This document shows, in pieces, positions 24,201 to 38,900 of a stretch of DNA of 64,000 nt; positions within the stretch are counted from its first letter, which is position 1; the number at the start of each line of letters is the position of its first letter. This DNA comes from Dipetalonema caudispina (taxonomy: Eukaryota > Nematoda > Chromadorea > Rhabditida > Onchocercidae). The translations under genes were made by a program, and so were the position numbers. Where the stretch lies: NCBI GenBank assembly GCA_013365325.1, contig JABVXV010000147.1:62001-126000 (forward strand), read 5' to 3'. Under the pieces are notes generated by a model. It was not told the DNA's origin, did no database searches, and saw only the letters and a list, made by a program, of their open reading frames with translations.

Positions 24201-27006
24201 TTAAAGTTTTACACCTATATCAAAAACATATAATCCATGAAGTATGTAATCATTGCTACCAACTAATTAGTCTGATGTGACATGATGATGTCACATACAC
24301 TGTGTACTAGCAAATCCTGCAGCACAGTATTTGTTGCATTTACCCTTTTCGGTCCAAATTCAATTTTGTAGCTACCCATCGATTTGAAGCTAATGCTATC
24401 TGATCATATCATTTCTTTAATTTGGCACAAAGGAAGCACAGCAAAATAATTTTACTTCAATAAAAAGTTAATAAGGAAACCTTACAATGTTGGATTTTGG
24501 GCGCATTTCTGTGCCTAAATCAATAGTCATAAATTTGTTACTAAGAGAAATTTTATCAAGGTAGAATTCTTCAGTTTTTCTAATCTGCATAAAAGCTTCA
24601 TCCCTATAGTAGTTTGTGTGCTTTGCCAACATCGTTAAAAATTTTAATAGTAGAAAAGTGCTACCCGTATCCGGTTGGTGTTACATGCTGCTACAAAAAT
24701 TGTAGATTGTGACTGATAAAATAACATTAATAAGTTGGCATGACATTTGAGTGTTGCTGAAAAATACTTTTTAAGGAATTGAGAAGAACTGAATCAAATT
24801 CAAACGAACTGACAAATTTAGGAGTAAATTTGAGGGACGTATTAATGTTATTTTTCATTACGTCCTAAAATTCAGCAACTTAGTTTTTCACAAATAAATA
24901 AAGTTTCTCAAGTGATATTTACTGTCTAATATGATTCTGTTTGTATTGAGGGAGCTAGAACGGCTGAATATCGCTGAGCAAATCTTCCGGAACCCTAAGA
25001 CGAGCGAACTATGCAGTCTTTCGTTTGATGGCTAGACATAGTTAGTTTAATCAAAGAAAGTTGTTGAAAATGGTACCTATCTATGAAATTGATTCAGAAT
25101 AAAGCTTAAATAGCGCTGTTTGACTTACGATCCCATATCCAATGATGCTCTAGTACTCGAGCTAATTATTTCTATATTAAAATTAAAAACTTCGTTGCAA
25201 TTTCCTGAGATTGGTAACACGACGTAACTAGTGTTTTTGGATCGGGAACGGTTACAAGAACATGTGTAATGAATTTATTTATTTTGAATGTCTTTCTGCA
25301 AGTATCACTGCTTCGAGTCGTTCTAACAGTGTAGATGTTTTTCTCGCCAACGATAACATGTAGAAATCATTCATCCATGTAGAAGAGATCCGGTATTACG
25401 ATCAAAGTAATATACAACAGTAGAGAGTATGTTATGCTTTTCTCTGATCAGCAGAAGTCCAAATCTATTAGCAGTGGAAGAAAATTGAATGTAGTAGTAT
25501 ATTTATTTGAATAGTTTAAAGTGTATTGTCCAGTAAGAAAGAATTGCATCCTTCCCTCATCTCCTCCTTTCGTCGTACCCCCTGGTGGGCAATGTCAACA
25601 TATAGTAAGTAGCTGCATCTATCCATTGCTACCGGAAAACACGATCAACTTACACAGACAGTTTCGTCATTATTATTCTTACGGTTCATCTGTCACGGAC
25701 AATCTAAGTCTGAGCATCCGTAATTGCATTAGATACTGTATCAACAATGCTTCATTTATTAATTGAAAATTGAATTTCATCGACAATGAAAATGTGAGCT
25801 TTTGAAAATCTCTATTGTTTCATTTTTATGTACATACTCATGAACGTTTGAACAGCTGTGCGCCTTGTAATAGCGTAAGCTGTTGTTGTTCGTGAATTGA
25901 ATTGAGTGAGAGACTGGGAAATGGGATCAAAATATCAACTGACATAATGCAGCAATAATTCCTATCATATTATATTTCATTTTTATAGGCTCACCAAAGT
26001 GCTCTTACATGAGGCCAAATGAACGCCATTCTGTTTGATCCAAATGTTATAGGATAGTTGTGAGAAAACTCACCGCAAAATTACGATGAAATATCCTTCT
26101 GTAGCATTTTTTTTTAGCAAAAAATCTGTGATTTTTGTATAAATTAGTCATATAGTAGTCGAGATGAATGATTAGGTGAAAAATATTCAAAAAATGAGAC
26201 TCCTAAGTGAGGATAGTAAATTGGAAAGTCGAGAGGTTGCATTGAACATTATAAGAAGAATGGACTTTGTTGTGCTAATGGTAATGATACTATTTGGAAT
26301 TGGATTTTTACCTGATAGTCCATTCAGTTGTAAACGACGTTTACGGTCAATTCATCTCTTTTAGTAATCAGAAGCTAAATCTATCCGTCCATTCAATCAG
26401 TTGAAATTATGACAGTTAAAACTGCGCATTCATTTTCATTTTTATTTTGTTCATAATCCCAGATTACCTCAATATGAAACTATATAAAAATGGGGAATTG
26501 ATGATGATTTATTGTCATAATAGACAAATAATTGACTTATTTTGGATATTTAATAGGAAAATATTTCATGGATAAAAATTTTGAAATAAAACTGATTGTC
26601 TTCAAAGAATAACAGCATAGGAGAATAGAGCACTTAAGGATTTTGTTTGGAAGGAAGTTTATGATGATGATTTCAAACTTGTGTTTTTAATGTTAGCTAG
26701 CTAGCTAAGAAGAGGGAAACAAAGTGGTTCTAATATAATAATTTTATCGCTCTCCATCTTCCCTATACAGCCTCCGAAAAATTTCATTCCTTCCTTGAGG
26801 ATTTTCATATTTCTTATTTTCCTCTTACAAGTGCGAAAATTATTTCCAACAATTACAAATTTCGAAAAATTCTGAAATTCTGTGTAAAACAAAAGTTTTC
26901 TATAAATCCTCGTTCCACCAAACATTTATTGTGAAGAAGAAAAAAAATCCCTAAATTATTTTCAGCATTTTTGTTTCTAAATTTAATAAATAGACATGAA
27001 TAACTT

Positions 27007-27068
27007 AGTAAACAAAATACACGATATTATTGAGACGAGTAAACAAAATACACGATATTATTGAGACG
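27007..27068 (+). repeat. Perfect 31-bp tandem duplication
   Basis: Two exact head-to-tail copies, 27007-27037 and 27038-27068, beginning agtaaacaaaatacacg and ending attgagacg. The perfect identity suggests a recent duplication or an assembly artefact. Confidence 0.9.
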
Positions 27069-30000
27069 TTTCATCTTTTATTTCCCAATTCATTTGTGAT
27101 AGGAAGTTAAATTTGAATTTCGTTAAATTACCCTAATCATCATGTATTACTTACAATCAAACTGAATTTGGTTTTTTCAAACTGAAATTTAACTGTTGAA
27201 TTTAAAAGGAATATTGTGTATTTCTAATAAACTGATTTCAAACTTTATCCGAGCATTTGCAGCGAAGAGATTTTTTTTTTTTTTTTTGTTAAAAACGTAA
27301 TACGAGACGAAAGCAAAGAAACGATTGATAGCTATATGCGAATTAGTAGTAGTTAGCGTAATGCTTGCTGTATGTATAATATATATTTGTAGTATTTAGT
27401 GTTATGCTTGCCTGGAAAAGCTTAAGCGGCTTTTCTATAGTTAAAAGTACGTTTTACTACGTTGTTTAGTTGCTGCTTCAAAAACGTCTCCTTCTCCTTC
27501 TCGCTCTTATTAAATTATTTCATTGTTTGAATACCTGCAACAGCCCTTCCACTTTTTCATTTCTTTTTTTCAAATCAGCTGTAAACGACTAGTTCTTGCA
27601 ATGAATGAAATGTTTTCTATTGCGATGGAAACAAAGAAATGTTTTCCATGCGTTGACCTTTTTTTATGAATATTATTTTAAAACGCATTTACTTAATTGC
27701 AAGGACAACCAATCATCAAATGGATTGATAAAATCATTTAACAGCTGGTATCATAAGTTTGGTTCCAAATTTACGGAGTTTCTGTGTCACAAACGGGAAA
27801 AGTGTCGTATCCTTGAAGTCAGAAGTAGATTGAAAAGACATTTATTTGCAAAGTAAATAAGCATTTAATTCAGGATTTGCTGATGATTTACATAGCTCCT
27901 CATTTTTTAATGTTAACGAATACATGTGGAAGTATATTTAGCATAATTAATTCTCAAAAGTGTAATATAATAGGTGCGGTATTTCCCGCTATGAACTATT
28001 TAAATGATGACCATTAGATTTACGATAAAATGCATTGTTTGCACAGTCCGTTAAATGTTTCAGGGAGAGTTTTTGAAACTTCGTTACTCGGGTTTTAATC
28101 AAGATCAGGATCTATGAGTTATTGAAATATTTTTATACCGAAAACCGGGAACAAAAAACTAATCATTCAATAAAAGAAGGAAGGGAGTGACGACAAAAAA
28201 AGGGAGGAGAAAAACTACTACTGCAAATACTACAAGCCACTCTCTACTGAGCTCACCAGTCATTCCGATCCGGAATTATAGAGTTTAATTCTTTGGTAAA
28301 GTAGAATTGACGGGTGATTAGAATGGTTATTGTACTATCACTAAGATCGTCAGGATCGTTTCCTCAGTGTCAGAGAAAGCGATAATACTGCTTGCCGGAC
28401 GTGATTATATGAAAATAAGGCTCTATTAATACCGTCTGTAAATTGAATCGTTTAATATCGCATTGACTAAGCTTGTGGTTCACACTTTTCAGTATGAAAC
28501 ATGTTTTATACGATACTTATACTATTATCCTGAGGTCTTAAAATCCTAAGACATTCACTTGTCCTGTTGTGTCGCATAATTAACCTGTTATAAATTGTCA
28601 AAGTCCTATTTTAATGGAGATGATGATTGCAAATACGATTGCAGCTCTCGTTGTGATTTCTTTCTTGATCATGCGTCGCTACAGTTTCTACTCTTTATCA
28701 ATGAAATTTATGAAATTTTCATTCAGGATCATCATTCCCTTAATTTCTGCATGATTTTTGTTCCATATGTTTAATTCCACCACTAGATACATTTGTCGTC
28801 AAATGAAGAAAAGTAATGTTGAAACAAGTTACATTTATAGTGGAACAAATGCTTTCAGAGATAACATATAACTGAGATTGCACACTTAAACTCCGACAAT
28901 TTTGTTGGACTATATTGATTTACTTCATGGAATTTGTCACTTTTAACTTAACCGATCATGGATCCTATGACTTCTTCCCCTGAATTTTATGAACTTTCCA
29001 CTTTGTTGTGATTCTTTTCCTCTCGAACTTATCGTTATATTAAATTTTAAGGATTTGTTATATCGAACATGTTTAGTATTTTTGACGTTCCAAAAGAGAG
29101 AAATTTTCATTAGTCTTTGGTGTTTGTTGTTGCTTTCACTACTAATGGTATTGTTGATGATGACAATAACAATGAAAATGATGTTGATAATTGTTGGGGA
29201 AAGCGAATATCATCCATATTAGTTTCAAAGGAATAATTAAGGCGGCAAGGTCTGTGCACCATTTTATGAATGGACGATTCAATATCGCATCGGTTTCGTT
29301 CACGTTTTCCCCTCCCCGTTATTATTTTAGTGAGAATAAGAGAGGAAGATGTGAAAGAGAATAAAGTACAGTGAATCTGCAACAGCAAGCAAAACTTGTT
29401 GATGCCTGGGGAATTCTCAAGTCTCTGTTCATGTTCAATATTCCGAAAAAAAAAAAAAGAAAACCGGCTTCGTTATTTGCTATTTTCTTTTTTTACAAAC
29501 AGTAATCGTTACTCTTTACTAAGAAATTGCAGAAAAATAATAAATAATCGATAATAAAATAAAATCGGTTTTTAACCTAGATAATATTGCATGAGAGTGT
29601 AAGCGTGGATCAGTGAACCGAAGGTCAAAACAAGTTCCATGTCTTTGTGCTTCTATCGAATCAAAGATTACTGCGTGAATTACGTATATTTCAGAATTAT
29701 AGCTTTTACTACTCGAAGTTTCCAGTGAGAATAACCACTTTCATTTGAAATTCAATTTGGACATTGGTTTTTATTTCATATCAGAACTTGAAGGATGTGA
29801 ATTTTTAAAGTTTCATGTTCATCGCTTTGTAAAATTTCATCATTGATGATGCTGTATTTACTGGTCGGATTCTAAATTTCCTAAATATTAGTTTTCTAAG
29901 GAAAAAACATATCATAGTTCTCTTGAATTATCATCGAAACTAGTATCAATAGTTAATTTTAAAAGGAGCTTTCGGCTTCGTGGTTTCTTTCATTTCCTTT

Positions 30001-32000
30001 GTATTGTCAAGCATTAAAATCAGCAATCCATGGAAGCCATTTCTTATATGCATATTTTATTCCAATTAAAAAAACCGTGTTTTCTAGTATACTTCCGTCA
30101 TTTATTTCGTTTCACTTTAGGGGAAAAAACAGAAAACAGTCAATGTTTTTAATAAAGTTAAATTAATCACTAAATCCTTAACAATCCCTTAATATTTTTC
30201 CTGAGGCAGAGAGACATTTGTTCAATTAAAATATTGTTGTAAATAGAACCAAGTCTCACATGTATCATAACCAAATGCTCAGGAAATTTCAGATTTTAGA
30301 AATGGATATTTTAAAAAGTGTAATTTTCGAGTCGGTATTGATAAGAATATAAGGTAAATAAAAATGAATGATAAACAGGGAGATGCATGTTGATTTGTGA
30401 TTACATAATCTGTTTAGAGTAGCCGTAAGGTACTGAAGGACATTGTTTATGAGCATAAGGACGATGAAGGACATTCGTTCATTACGTTATCGATGTTACA
30501 ACTAACGTTGCATATGAAGGCCAACTGCAACAAGTCAAGCATACGACGATTATGTCTTATCAGTTGTCGCTATACTCAATCGCTTTTTATGACAGTAATT
30601 CAGCATGTTTATTTCCTTGTAACCATTAGTCTAGAAATAAGTGCAGCAATCTCTTTCTGTATTAAATAATCCGATGGAATTATCAGCCTTATATACAATA
30701 AGATTATAATATATGTAAAGCTGATTAAAATATAAGCTATGCTTATCCCTTGAATGTCAAGATTTTTCATGAAATTCAAAGAACTTACCAATAATTTCTT
30801 TTTGCCATATTGTAAACACTGATTTTGTATATTATAATTGTATGCATTCATTAGTTTTTGATTAATCTTGCTCTCCGTTATATAAAACAGAAGAGTGGGA
30901 TAATACTAACATTATTAAAATTTAGCATTTATTCAAATATTATATCATTTTTAAAAGGGAATCATTTCATTTAGCCAAAAGCTATGGGGAAGAGATTAGA
31001 ATGCTGATTGATTGGTATTTTATCAAATGAGGTTTTCATTGAAACATTCTAGTGCAGTTTGGAATCATGCAGCATGCATTAACAAATGATGCATGCTTAC
31101 ATCAATGCTGCTATTTGCAGGTGCCGTTGCTTCTCCATTGCCATTTTTCTTCCCTTCATTCGTTTCATTTAGTTTTTGAGTGGCAATTCCCCTTTTCCTG
31201 TTAAATTTATTTATTTTATTAGAGGGAGAAAAAAAAAATTGTTAACCCATTCATCCCACTGATTCAGCTGTTGAATCAAATAACTGCACGAGGAGCTGAG
31301 TAAAAAGGTTGATTAATGGTAGTGTGAAATGTGTCTTCCACTCAGTGCTGTTACTTTCCTCCTCATCAAAATTGCAAGGAGATAAACTTTTCAGACAGGG
31401 GTCCACTTTTTAGCAAGTAGTTTCTTTATTTGCTTAAGTTGTCACTGTCGCTACGAAAAAAGATTTTTCTAACACACCTCTTAGCAAATTGAAATGTAAT
31501 GACTGATGCTTAACACCTAATGCTAAATTATTCTTTACCAAACAATGCTGTTGGTGGGTTTTTCAAAGAATTTATTTTATTCTTCAAAAGATGGCAGATA
31601 ATTAAATTTCCTCTTAATTAAGTTTATCTACAAAATTATGTTGTTTGTAAAATTTTAGAATGAAATGGAAGTTTTGAAACGTTATTTTCTGAAAGAAAGT
31701 TCAAGATGTATATAAATTTGTCAGCGCATCTCATTCCATTAATTTGCCGTTAAAATTCCTCTCATTGTTCGACGTATTAAATGGGAATATGCTTATCCTA
31801 ATGTTTTTAATGATATGTAATTAACAATATATAATTCAATTCGTATATTTTGCCTTTTGCAAGCATTGGACAAAATTTTAACATAAGAAAAATAAGTTCT
31901 CGTGAACAAATCATTTACTTTGAGAAATTATTATCTAACTATAATTTATAGACATCATCTTTCAATATTTCCCAATGAACAAACAGGACAACGAAAATAA

Positions 32001-32041
32001 ATGCATGATGCATGATGCATGATTTGACATGACATGACATG
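32001..32041 (+). repeat. Compound microsatellite (ATGCATG)n followed by (TGACA)n
   Basis: Three 7-base units of atgcatg followed closely by about three 5-base units of tgaca, read directly. Intergenic. Confidence 0.85.
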
Positions 32042-34325
32042 GAGAAGAGTAGGATAATCCACATCGGCTGGCTACCTGTATCATCCATACTTCACGATAC
32101 TGCGGTCATTAGTTCATTGCATACAACCTCGATATAGCCTTCTCCTCACTTGCATTCCAGAAGGCATCATTTTCCCATTCACCACTGCTTTTTTCCCCGA
32201 TACATTCATGTCTTCCTGCTTACAAAATTATAATTCTTTTCCAATCCACGAAACATTACGCTAACGTTTTACTAGCATTTCATCTATCTAATCTCTGCTT
32301 TCGTCTAAATTGTACCACAAATCTTACAAATATTTAGTCGATATACCCATCTCATTATTTTTATTATTTCAGGTAGTTTATGTAACTTCTTTATTGCTTC
32401 ATCTCTACATTTTTCAAAGCAATGTTTGAAATGAAATTTAAATGTATGTTAAATTGCCGGCAACTAAATTTAGAGATTCTTAAAATTTCTGTTCTTTAAA
32501 TATAAGAAATTATTATCCAGTATTATAAAAGACATTATCATCAACTAGTTCTCTTCTATTTTTGTCTTTGTCGCCAAAAGAATCGTTTGAATATCGCCGA
32601 AGTGTAGTAATTGTATTTATTTATGTATGTGTGTATGTGTATGTATGCATCTGCTTGCGATCTTATTTGAATAGCGTATATGCATGACTAAGATGGTAGT
32701 ATTGATGATGGTGGCGGTATAAAAATGCCACGCAACATTTTTCGACCTTTGGTTTTAAGATATTTGGCATTACAACATACGATTCAAATAAGTATCACAT
32801 TCGCAGCACTCAGTATTTCCTCATTAAAAGTGGGCATGAGCGCATGCATAGAGATATATTCTTGGACATAATACATCTACACTCACATACACATACATAC
32901 ATACTTTCTACATATACCCAAAAATGGCCAATTCTCGATGGGAAGGTAACGAGCGCACTTGGCTGAAATTTGTAGGAGTCTTTTTTGATTCCGTTTTCGT
33001 TATGAATTTATTTCTGTGTACATAGTTTTTGGTGTGGTGAATCTCTCAATGCAACATTTGCTAACATATCTGGTAGATGTTTCAACTTTCTACCACTTTT
33101 CGAATATTTCCCTTTTTTTTAACCAGCTTTCTAATAGCTTTTCTAGCATTTACCGCAAAAGAATTTGAAGAAAATGGCATCACTCTCATATCAAAAAGAT
33201 ATAGAAGAGTGGTGTGTTATTCGGTGAATTGAAAAATTAAGGGAGAAAGATTGGTACTTAACACGATTGTGGAAAATCAGTGAGCCACTTCTTGGCACAC
33301 GCCACATTATGGGCTAATGCGTTTGAAGATCGAATTTTGGAATGATTAGAAACTTTTTCTCCTTTGGTTTTAACCAGACTTTGGAAGAGAAAGCTTGGAA
33401 ACTTATGTCATTTCACAAATTCATGTGGTAATTTTCTCACGAATTGCATCAAATACAATTTGTACGACGAATAAACAACTTAAATGGATATTTTGAATAG
33501 TGACTTGAAAGTTGACACGAAGATGATTCCAACCCATCCTTCAATTATTATTTTTTTCCTATTATATTAAATTTGCCTAAAATTCTCCGTAATTTAGTCA
33601 TTTATAGCTTTTCTTCCGTAAATAAAAAATTATCTCCTTTCATTCGATACATTGATTTTATTTACTATTTTATTACTAGTATATCACCGAATTTCATAAA
33701 TAATTTAAAATTAAAAATAGATTTTCATTCCCCTTCTATAAATTTTTAACTTGCATTCCTCCTTTCATCTGCAAATTTTATCACTTTCATTTATGAATGC
33801 CTTTATTAGTACTGTTTTTCGTATCAGTTCGAAAATGGATTCAACTTTTCCGTAGAATACTCGAAGAAATGAATTTCTCTGGTAAATTTAAAATGAAAAT
33901 ATTGTTATGTATTCCAAGCAATTGATATTATATTTTTACTAGTTCCGGTCAAAAATGAACGGGATTAAAAATTCAGATTACACGTTTTTCTGGTTACCAT
34001 CCTCAGAAGTTGAAATCATACACAGGCCGTGTTCCACGTAGTAATTGGAGCTCAAAACCGATTGCGATCATCAACTTGTCGATAATGTGAGGTAGAAAAA
34101 GGTAACGTTTTATTGGTCTCCTTGTCCGCAAGCTAGACAGTTATAAGCAGACGAGATGGCCTTCTGGATCACTCATAAAAAGCTCTTCGTTGAGTTACGA
34201 ACTTGTATCAGCTTCATTCTACACAAAACTAGGAGAAGTAGTTGTTGCTTGACACTGAAAACATATCTGAGGACATGTCGATATGCTCTACTAAGACCTA
34301 TTCAGGAGTAACTATACGGCAAGGT

Positions 34326-34477
34326 TTACACATGAGCGCATGAGAAAGAAGCCGTGATTGGGCGGGGCTCTTCCAAAGACACATTTGTTGGATTGCCGGA
34401 TGTTGTTCCGTTCGCGGTGGCGATCATCTCTATTCGAACATCACCATTACCAAAATGACTGATGGCTAATCCGATAT
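34326..34477 (-). other. Possible orphan exon or element remnant in a GC-richer island
   Basis: On the minus strand an open frame reads SDIGLAISHFGNGDVRIEM, then a segment with ATANGTTSGNPTNVSLEEPR, and stops at 34326. An acceptor-like gatctag precedes it at 34478 and a donor-like GTGTAAAC overlaps its end. The island (about 34.0-34.6 kb) is visibly richer in G and C than its surroundings, as a real exon or an inserted element would be. No partner exon or terminal repeat was found, and I do not recognise the peptide. Confidence 0.25.
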
Positions 34478-34894
34478 CTAGATCGCTTTCTTAGTAAAAT
34501 GCCCTATCTCTTTGGCAGCTGATGGGAGAAAACTCGCCTTGTTTTTTGTGAGCTATGTGTTTGTGTGCCAAGATTATGTGATAACTTTACTTACTTACCT
34601 TTATTTAGCTCCACGTTGATCGCATTTCAATCCTGATGTAGATCACTCATGTAATTAAGGAATAATCAAAATATCCCAATGATTCTTTTTGGATTTGATG
34701 TAATTTTTGGATGATGGAGAAATTTGTCGATCAATTTTTTATACTTTCATCTAATAGATATTTGGGCTCTTGTTTATTCATTCATTCATTTATCCATCTT
34801 TGTCACAAATTCCATAATTTTATTTTTCGAAATATCCCTATTTAAACTAATTAAATCAAATATAATAAATGATAACTTTTTACTGGTTTTTTTC

Positions 34895-34920
<26 letters not shown>
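34895..34920 (+). repeat. Poly(T) tract, 26 T
   Basis: Uninterrupted T run, intergenic, about 300 bases right of the GC-richer island. On the minus strand it is a poly(A), so it might mark an old retroposed tail, but no body is recognisable. Confidence 0.9.
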
Positions 34921-34925
<5 letters not shown>

Positions 34926-35967
34926 GGAAAAATTGATTCAAAGGAGGTGATAAATTAAGAATTCCTACAATTAGTGGAAGGAAAGCAAATTCATTCTTGG
35001 TATCGTTCTAAGCAACAAAATTGAGGTTTTCCGCTGCTGACAACTAAATAAATTTTTGAATTGTTAAAAGCAAATTTTCAATTTAATCGAACTGCTCATT
35101 TTATCTGTGACTAATGATAAAGTGCTTTTCCAAATTTTCAAAATTGAACGGAGTATAGAAAAAATTACTTCTTAAATAAACAGCTAGAAGGAATGAGTAA
35201 ACAACTAAGACACACATTTCAATAGTTCTTTGTGTATGTTTTGTAAGAGATTTTTGAAAACAAAATTTCTGCCCAAGTTTACTCATTCTCTTTCTTACTC
35301 ATCTGTCAGCTCACATTGCTTTCATGCTGGCGGTCTTGCTTTTCCTAGCCTATAAGGGCTTTAAGCCTAAGCACTGTGTAGTGGACGTTAGTTATCGACT
35401 TTTCACTCCAACTAGAGCAGTGTTGGAAATGTCGTTCCCTTTTTTGTCTCCTCCCATATGTGTCACTGTCAGTAGTATGTGGAAATTAAATTGGTGACGA
35501 AATCAAGGACTAATTTCCAAAATTTCTCTATCAGCAGATTGCAACCAAACAGGTAAATCCACTGGCATTACTACTCCTGTAGGCGGGAATCTTTATTTCG
35601 TATAATATGTTATTCCTCCATTACTAACAAACTTTGAAAAATGCGGAGCTTAACAGTCTCCTTATCAGGAATTTGTGCAATGAACAGCTCTGTTGATAAG
35701 CAGTAATTTGTTATTGATTCATCTTACATTCAATCAATTTAGGTTTAAATTTTAAATTTAATTTTGAATTCTTCATATAAATAGAGATACAAGCAGACAA
35801 AAACCTTCATCCATAAAACTGATAAATAGCACCACTTTTTTATAAGTGTATTTTCAATTATTTGTTACTTCTCGAGATAATAACGTTTGGAATCTTAAAA
35901 ATGTCGTTACAACGTCAATACGAAACATTTTGACATTAAATATATCAAAAAAACAAAAAGTTTTTTT

Positions 35968-35969
35968 AG
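35968..35969 (+). promoter_or_regulatory. Candidate trans-splice acceptor of the Ig/FN3 gene
   Basis: The run gtttttttag ends at 35969, 16 bases before the start codon at 35986, with no visible upstream exon. A spliced-leader acceptor this close to the ATG is normal in nematodes. An out-of-frame ATG at 35981 is followed at once by TGA. Confidence 0.45.
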
Positions 35970-35985
35970 GTAGTAGACGAATGTG

Positions 35986-38900
35986 ATGGCTTACAACATT
36001 ACGTGTCTTATCTTTTTAACGTTGATTATACTGTTCAATTGTGCGCAAGCTACCATAACAACGAAAGGACGTCGTTTCATTGTCGATGAAGGGGATAGTG
36101 TCGAATTACCCTGCAACATACGTAATATTGGTATGCTTGTATTTATCCTGGAAATGTAATATTAGGCTCATATGGAAGAAGCAAAATAAAATTAAATTTT
36201 TGGCGGTTAGATAACATTGGTATGATTAATTCATTCTCTGTCTAGAATTCCACTATTATGTCAGGCATTAAATTCAGTCGAAAAATCTAAAATTCTAATA
36301 ATCTACAGCTGAAGATACAGTGGTGATATGGAAACGAGGAGAGCTAGTATTGTTTACTGATGAAGAAGTTTTTCATGAGGATCAACGATTCCAGTTGCAT
36401 AGGAAGGATAATGTTAGTTTTTACTTCTTGAGGCTAGTTGCAAATATTCATGGCTGACCTATATTCAGTATGTTTGTGCCTCCATATTTCATAATCATTT
36501 AGCTTTCAACTTTATCAATTGGTTTATATGATTGAAATTTGAAATCATCCTTTGTTCTCTTATGTTTTCTTACATCGCGATAGCAACTCGATCGAAAAAT
36601 GGTTTATAAAGTACGACTTTTAGCGAAACTTTGATGAGTTATAATTGAATTCTAATACTATCCCGATGCAAATGCAAATAAATAAAGTGTCGTTAGAAAT
36701 CCTCGCGGGAGTCCTTCAGGGTCAACAAATTTCATCATTTTCCGTTTATTGCCTTGTTAATTAAATAAAGCCATCTTCACAAATTTCCTGCAATTACGAA
36801 ATTTTTGGAACAGAATGAAAATGGAAGATTTAGTTCAAATTTTACCCGGCTACTCATTACATTATCAGCATTACGATTTTGAAGAAACAAAGATTTCTAC
36901 GGACAAGGCAGTATCAGAAGCATTTATTTCTTCTTTGCTATAATGCATCCATCATCATTTTGCATACAACCGACCATCGAATTTTAACATCGTTAAACTG
37001 TAATTTGCTATCGCTAATAATAACTGCTAAAAAATTAATTTATACATATTCAATTATTCCTTCTTCTTCTGTGTTATTTATTACTGCTAGTAAACCTTAT
37101 CAGTTTCTGGTATCGCTTCAGTCACTATTATCCTTTTTAAAAGCATCAGAACTTCTGTGCTTGCACCTTTTTTTAGTTGCCCCTTCTACGATACTCCCCA
37201 AATACCAGTAATTCGTCATATATCTCACGTTATGACCTTTCACATCCACGTTTAGCAGACTGGGGTCTTTGATTCTCATCAAAGATGTCCTGCGGTGTGC
37301 ATTCCCTTTTGAATTTTACACAACTACTAACAGAAGTTATCCTGCTATGTCTTTCATTCTCACATTTTTGCACAGTTACTTCGAAATGGTAGAAGTAGCA
37401 GTCAGATATTTGGAAAAGATATGTGCAATTTTTTTCGCAGTTTTTAAGATATAAACAACAGTCGTTGCTTCCAACCATGAATCAGCGAATCTATCGGAAA
37501 ATAGATTTTTCAAATCTTTCACTGATACCTACTGGAATGTGTTTTTAGTATTTTTGTCAATAATTTTGCAGAATTTTACATTAGTTATCGAACGAGTGGA
37601 GCCGTACGATGGTGCAAAATATGTTTGCGAAATAACAGCACCTGAAATGTCAATAACGCATGTATTGGAAGTGAACGGTGCGATCTTAACTCTTTTTAGT
37701 TCCTTACTGTTACGTCTGAGCAAGCATGAGAAGCTATCAAAATTTAAAGTAGAATGTATTTGTACGCAGAAAGAACGTATTAAAAAATTTCTCTATTTCA
37801 TGTTAGAATTTGAAATTTGCTGAGCTATCTAGGCTATTCTATTAAAATAATGAATTCAATTGAAAATGTAGCCATTGTTTCCATACTTATTCCACAAGAG
37901 GGTTTTAGTACACCCTATGGTTTCTATATCGCCGGATGCAAATCCACTGCTGGTGAATGTTGGCGAAAATATGGTTATCAAATGTTCAGTATCTGGTAAT
38001 CCACCACCAAAAGTTACATGGACCCGACAGGTTGTTCACAACTTTACTTTGAAACTTTCAATATTAGAATTTAATCTCCCGGTGATCTATGAATTAATTT
38101 GAGGTATTATGAATGATTAAACATTAAATCAAATGGATCATGGACACCTTCTTGATTCACTGGTCATCCTTGCTGTACCCCTGTTCTTGCAAATTGTTTT
38201 AATGGCACTAGCAATTTTTGATTTATTTATAGGATGGTCGAAAAATGCCAGCAAGAGCTACATCAAAAGATGGACAGTTAAGGATAACTCGTGTAACGGT
38301 AGATGATAGTGGCGTCTATGAGTGTACAGCATCAAATAATGTTGGCGTTGATGCACACGATACCATCGAAGTTCGAGTGCAGGGTAATTTTTCATTTCTT
38401 TGTTTCAAAATTATCAACTGATATAATCCCAGGTTAAGATTTACATTCATACGCACCATTAATGACAATGAATTCAGCAAACTGTCGGATATAATCCAGA
38501 AATCTTGAATTGGAATTAATGCATTCTACATATGCAGAGCTGAGTGATAGACTTGTAACTTGGTTTCATCTCTTAAACTTATTCAAATAGAATTTTACTG
38601 AAGTTATGTGCCAAGTTTCAAAATTCACAAAATTTACTGATTTTGCATAAGATACTAATGTTATTTCACAAGTGATTTTGGTGTGAATTTCGAAATTGAT
38701 GGGAATAACTATCCGAAGACCGTGTTTTGTGATACAACTATTAGAAGTTTAATTGTCTGTAAAATTGCATGAATTAGATGCAGAACCCACCTATACCATT
38801 TAATATCCATCCTTATGTGTTCAGTGAACTGAAAATCGGAAATATAGCTGTTTCCATATCGCATTAGCTTTTAGGATGGAATATAAACACGGGAGACTTT

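Larger units (their letters stand above)
16788..35985. other. Gene-poor 19 kb interval
   Basis: AT-rich sequence with no gene I can support. The first 1.4 kb probably includes the receptor 3' UTR; the first AATAAA downstream is at 18204-18209. Open frames of 60-107 codons (for example near 17.7, 19.0, 22.3, 25.5, 26.2, 27.6 and 29.0 kb) lack splice partners, family motifs or coding-like composition. The interval holds short tandem repeats near 27.0 and 32.0 kb, poly-T tracts, and a GC-richer island at 34.0-34.6 kb. Long-range regulatory DNA for the flanking surface-protein genes is possible but not shown. Confidence 0.5.

Noticed and set aside
25521..25766. 81-codon open frame in the gene desert
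   Set aside because: Somewhat coding-like composition, but no start context, partner exon or motif; left as chance.
29110..29388. 92-codon minus-strand frame overlapping an open plus-strand frame
   Set aside because: Low-complexity Ser/Leu-rich peptide with no splice or domain support.
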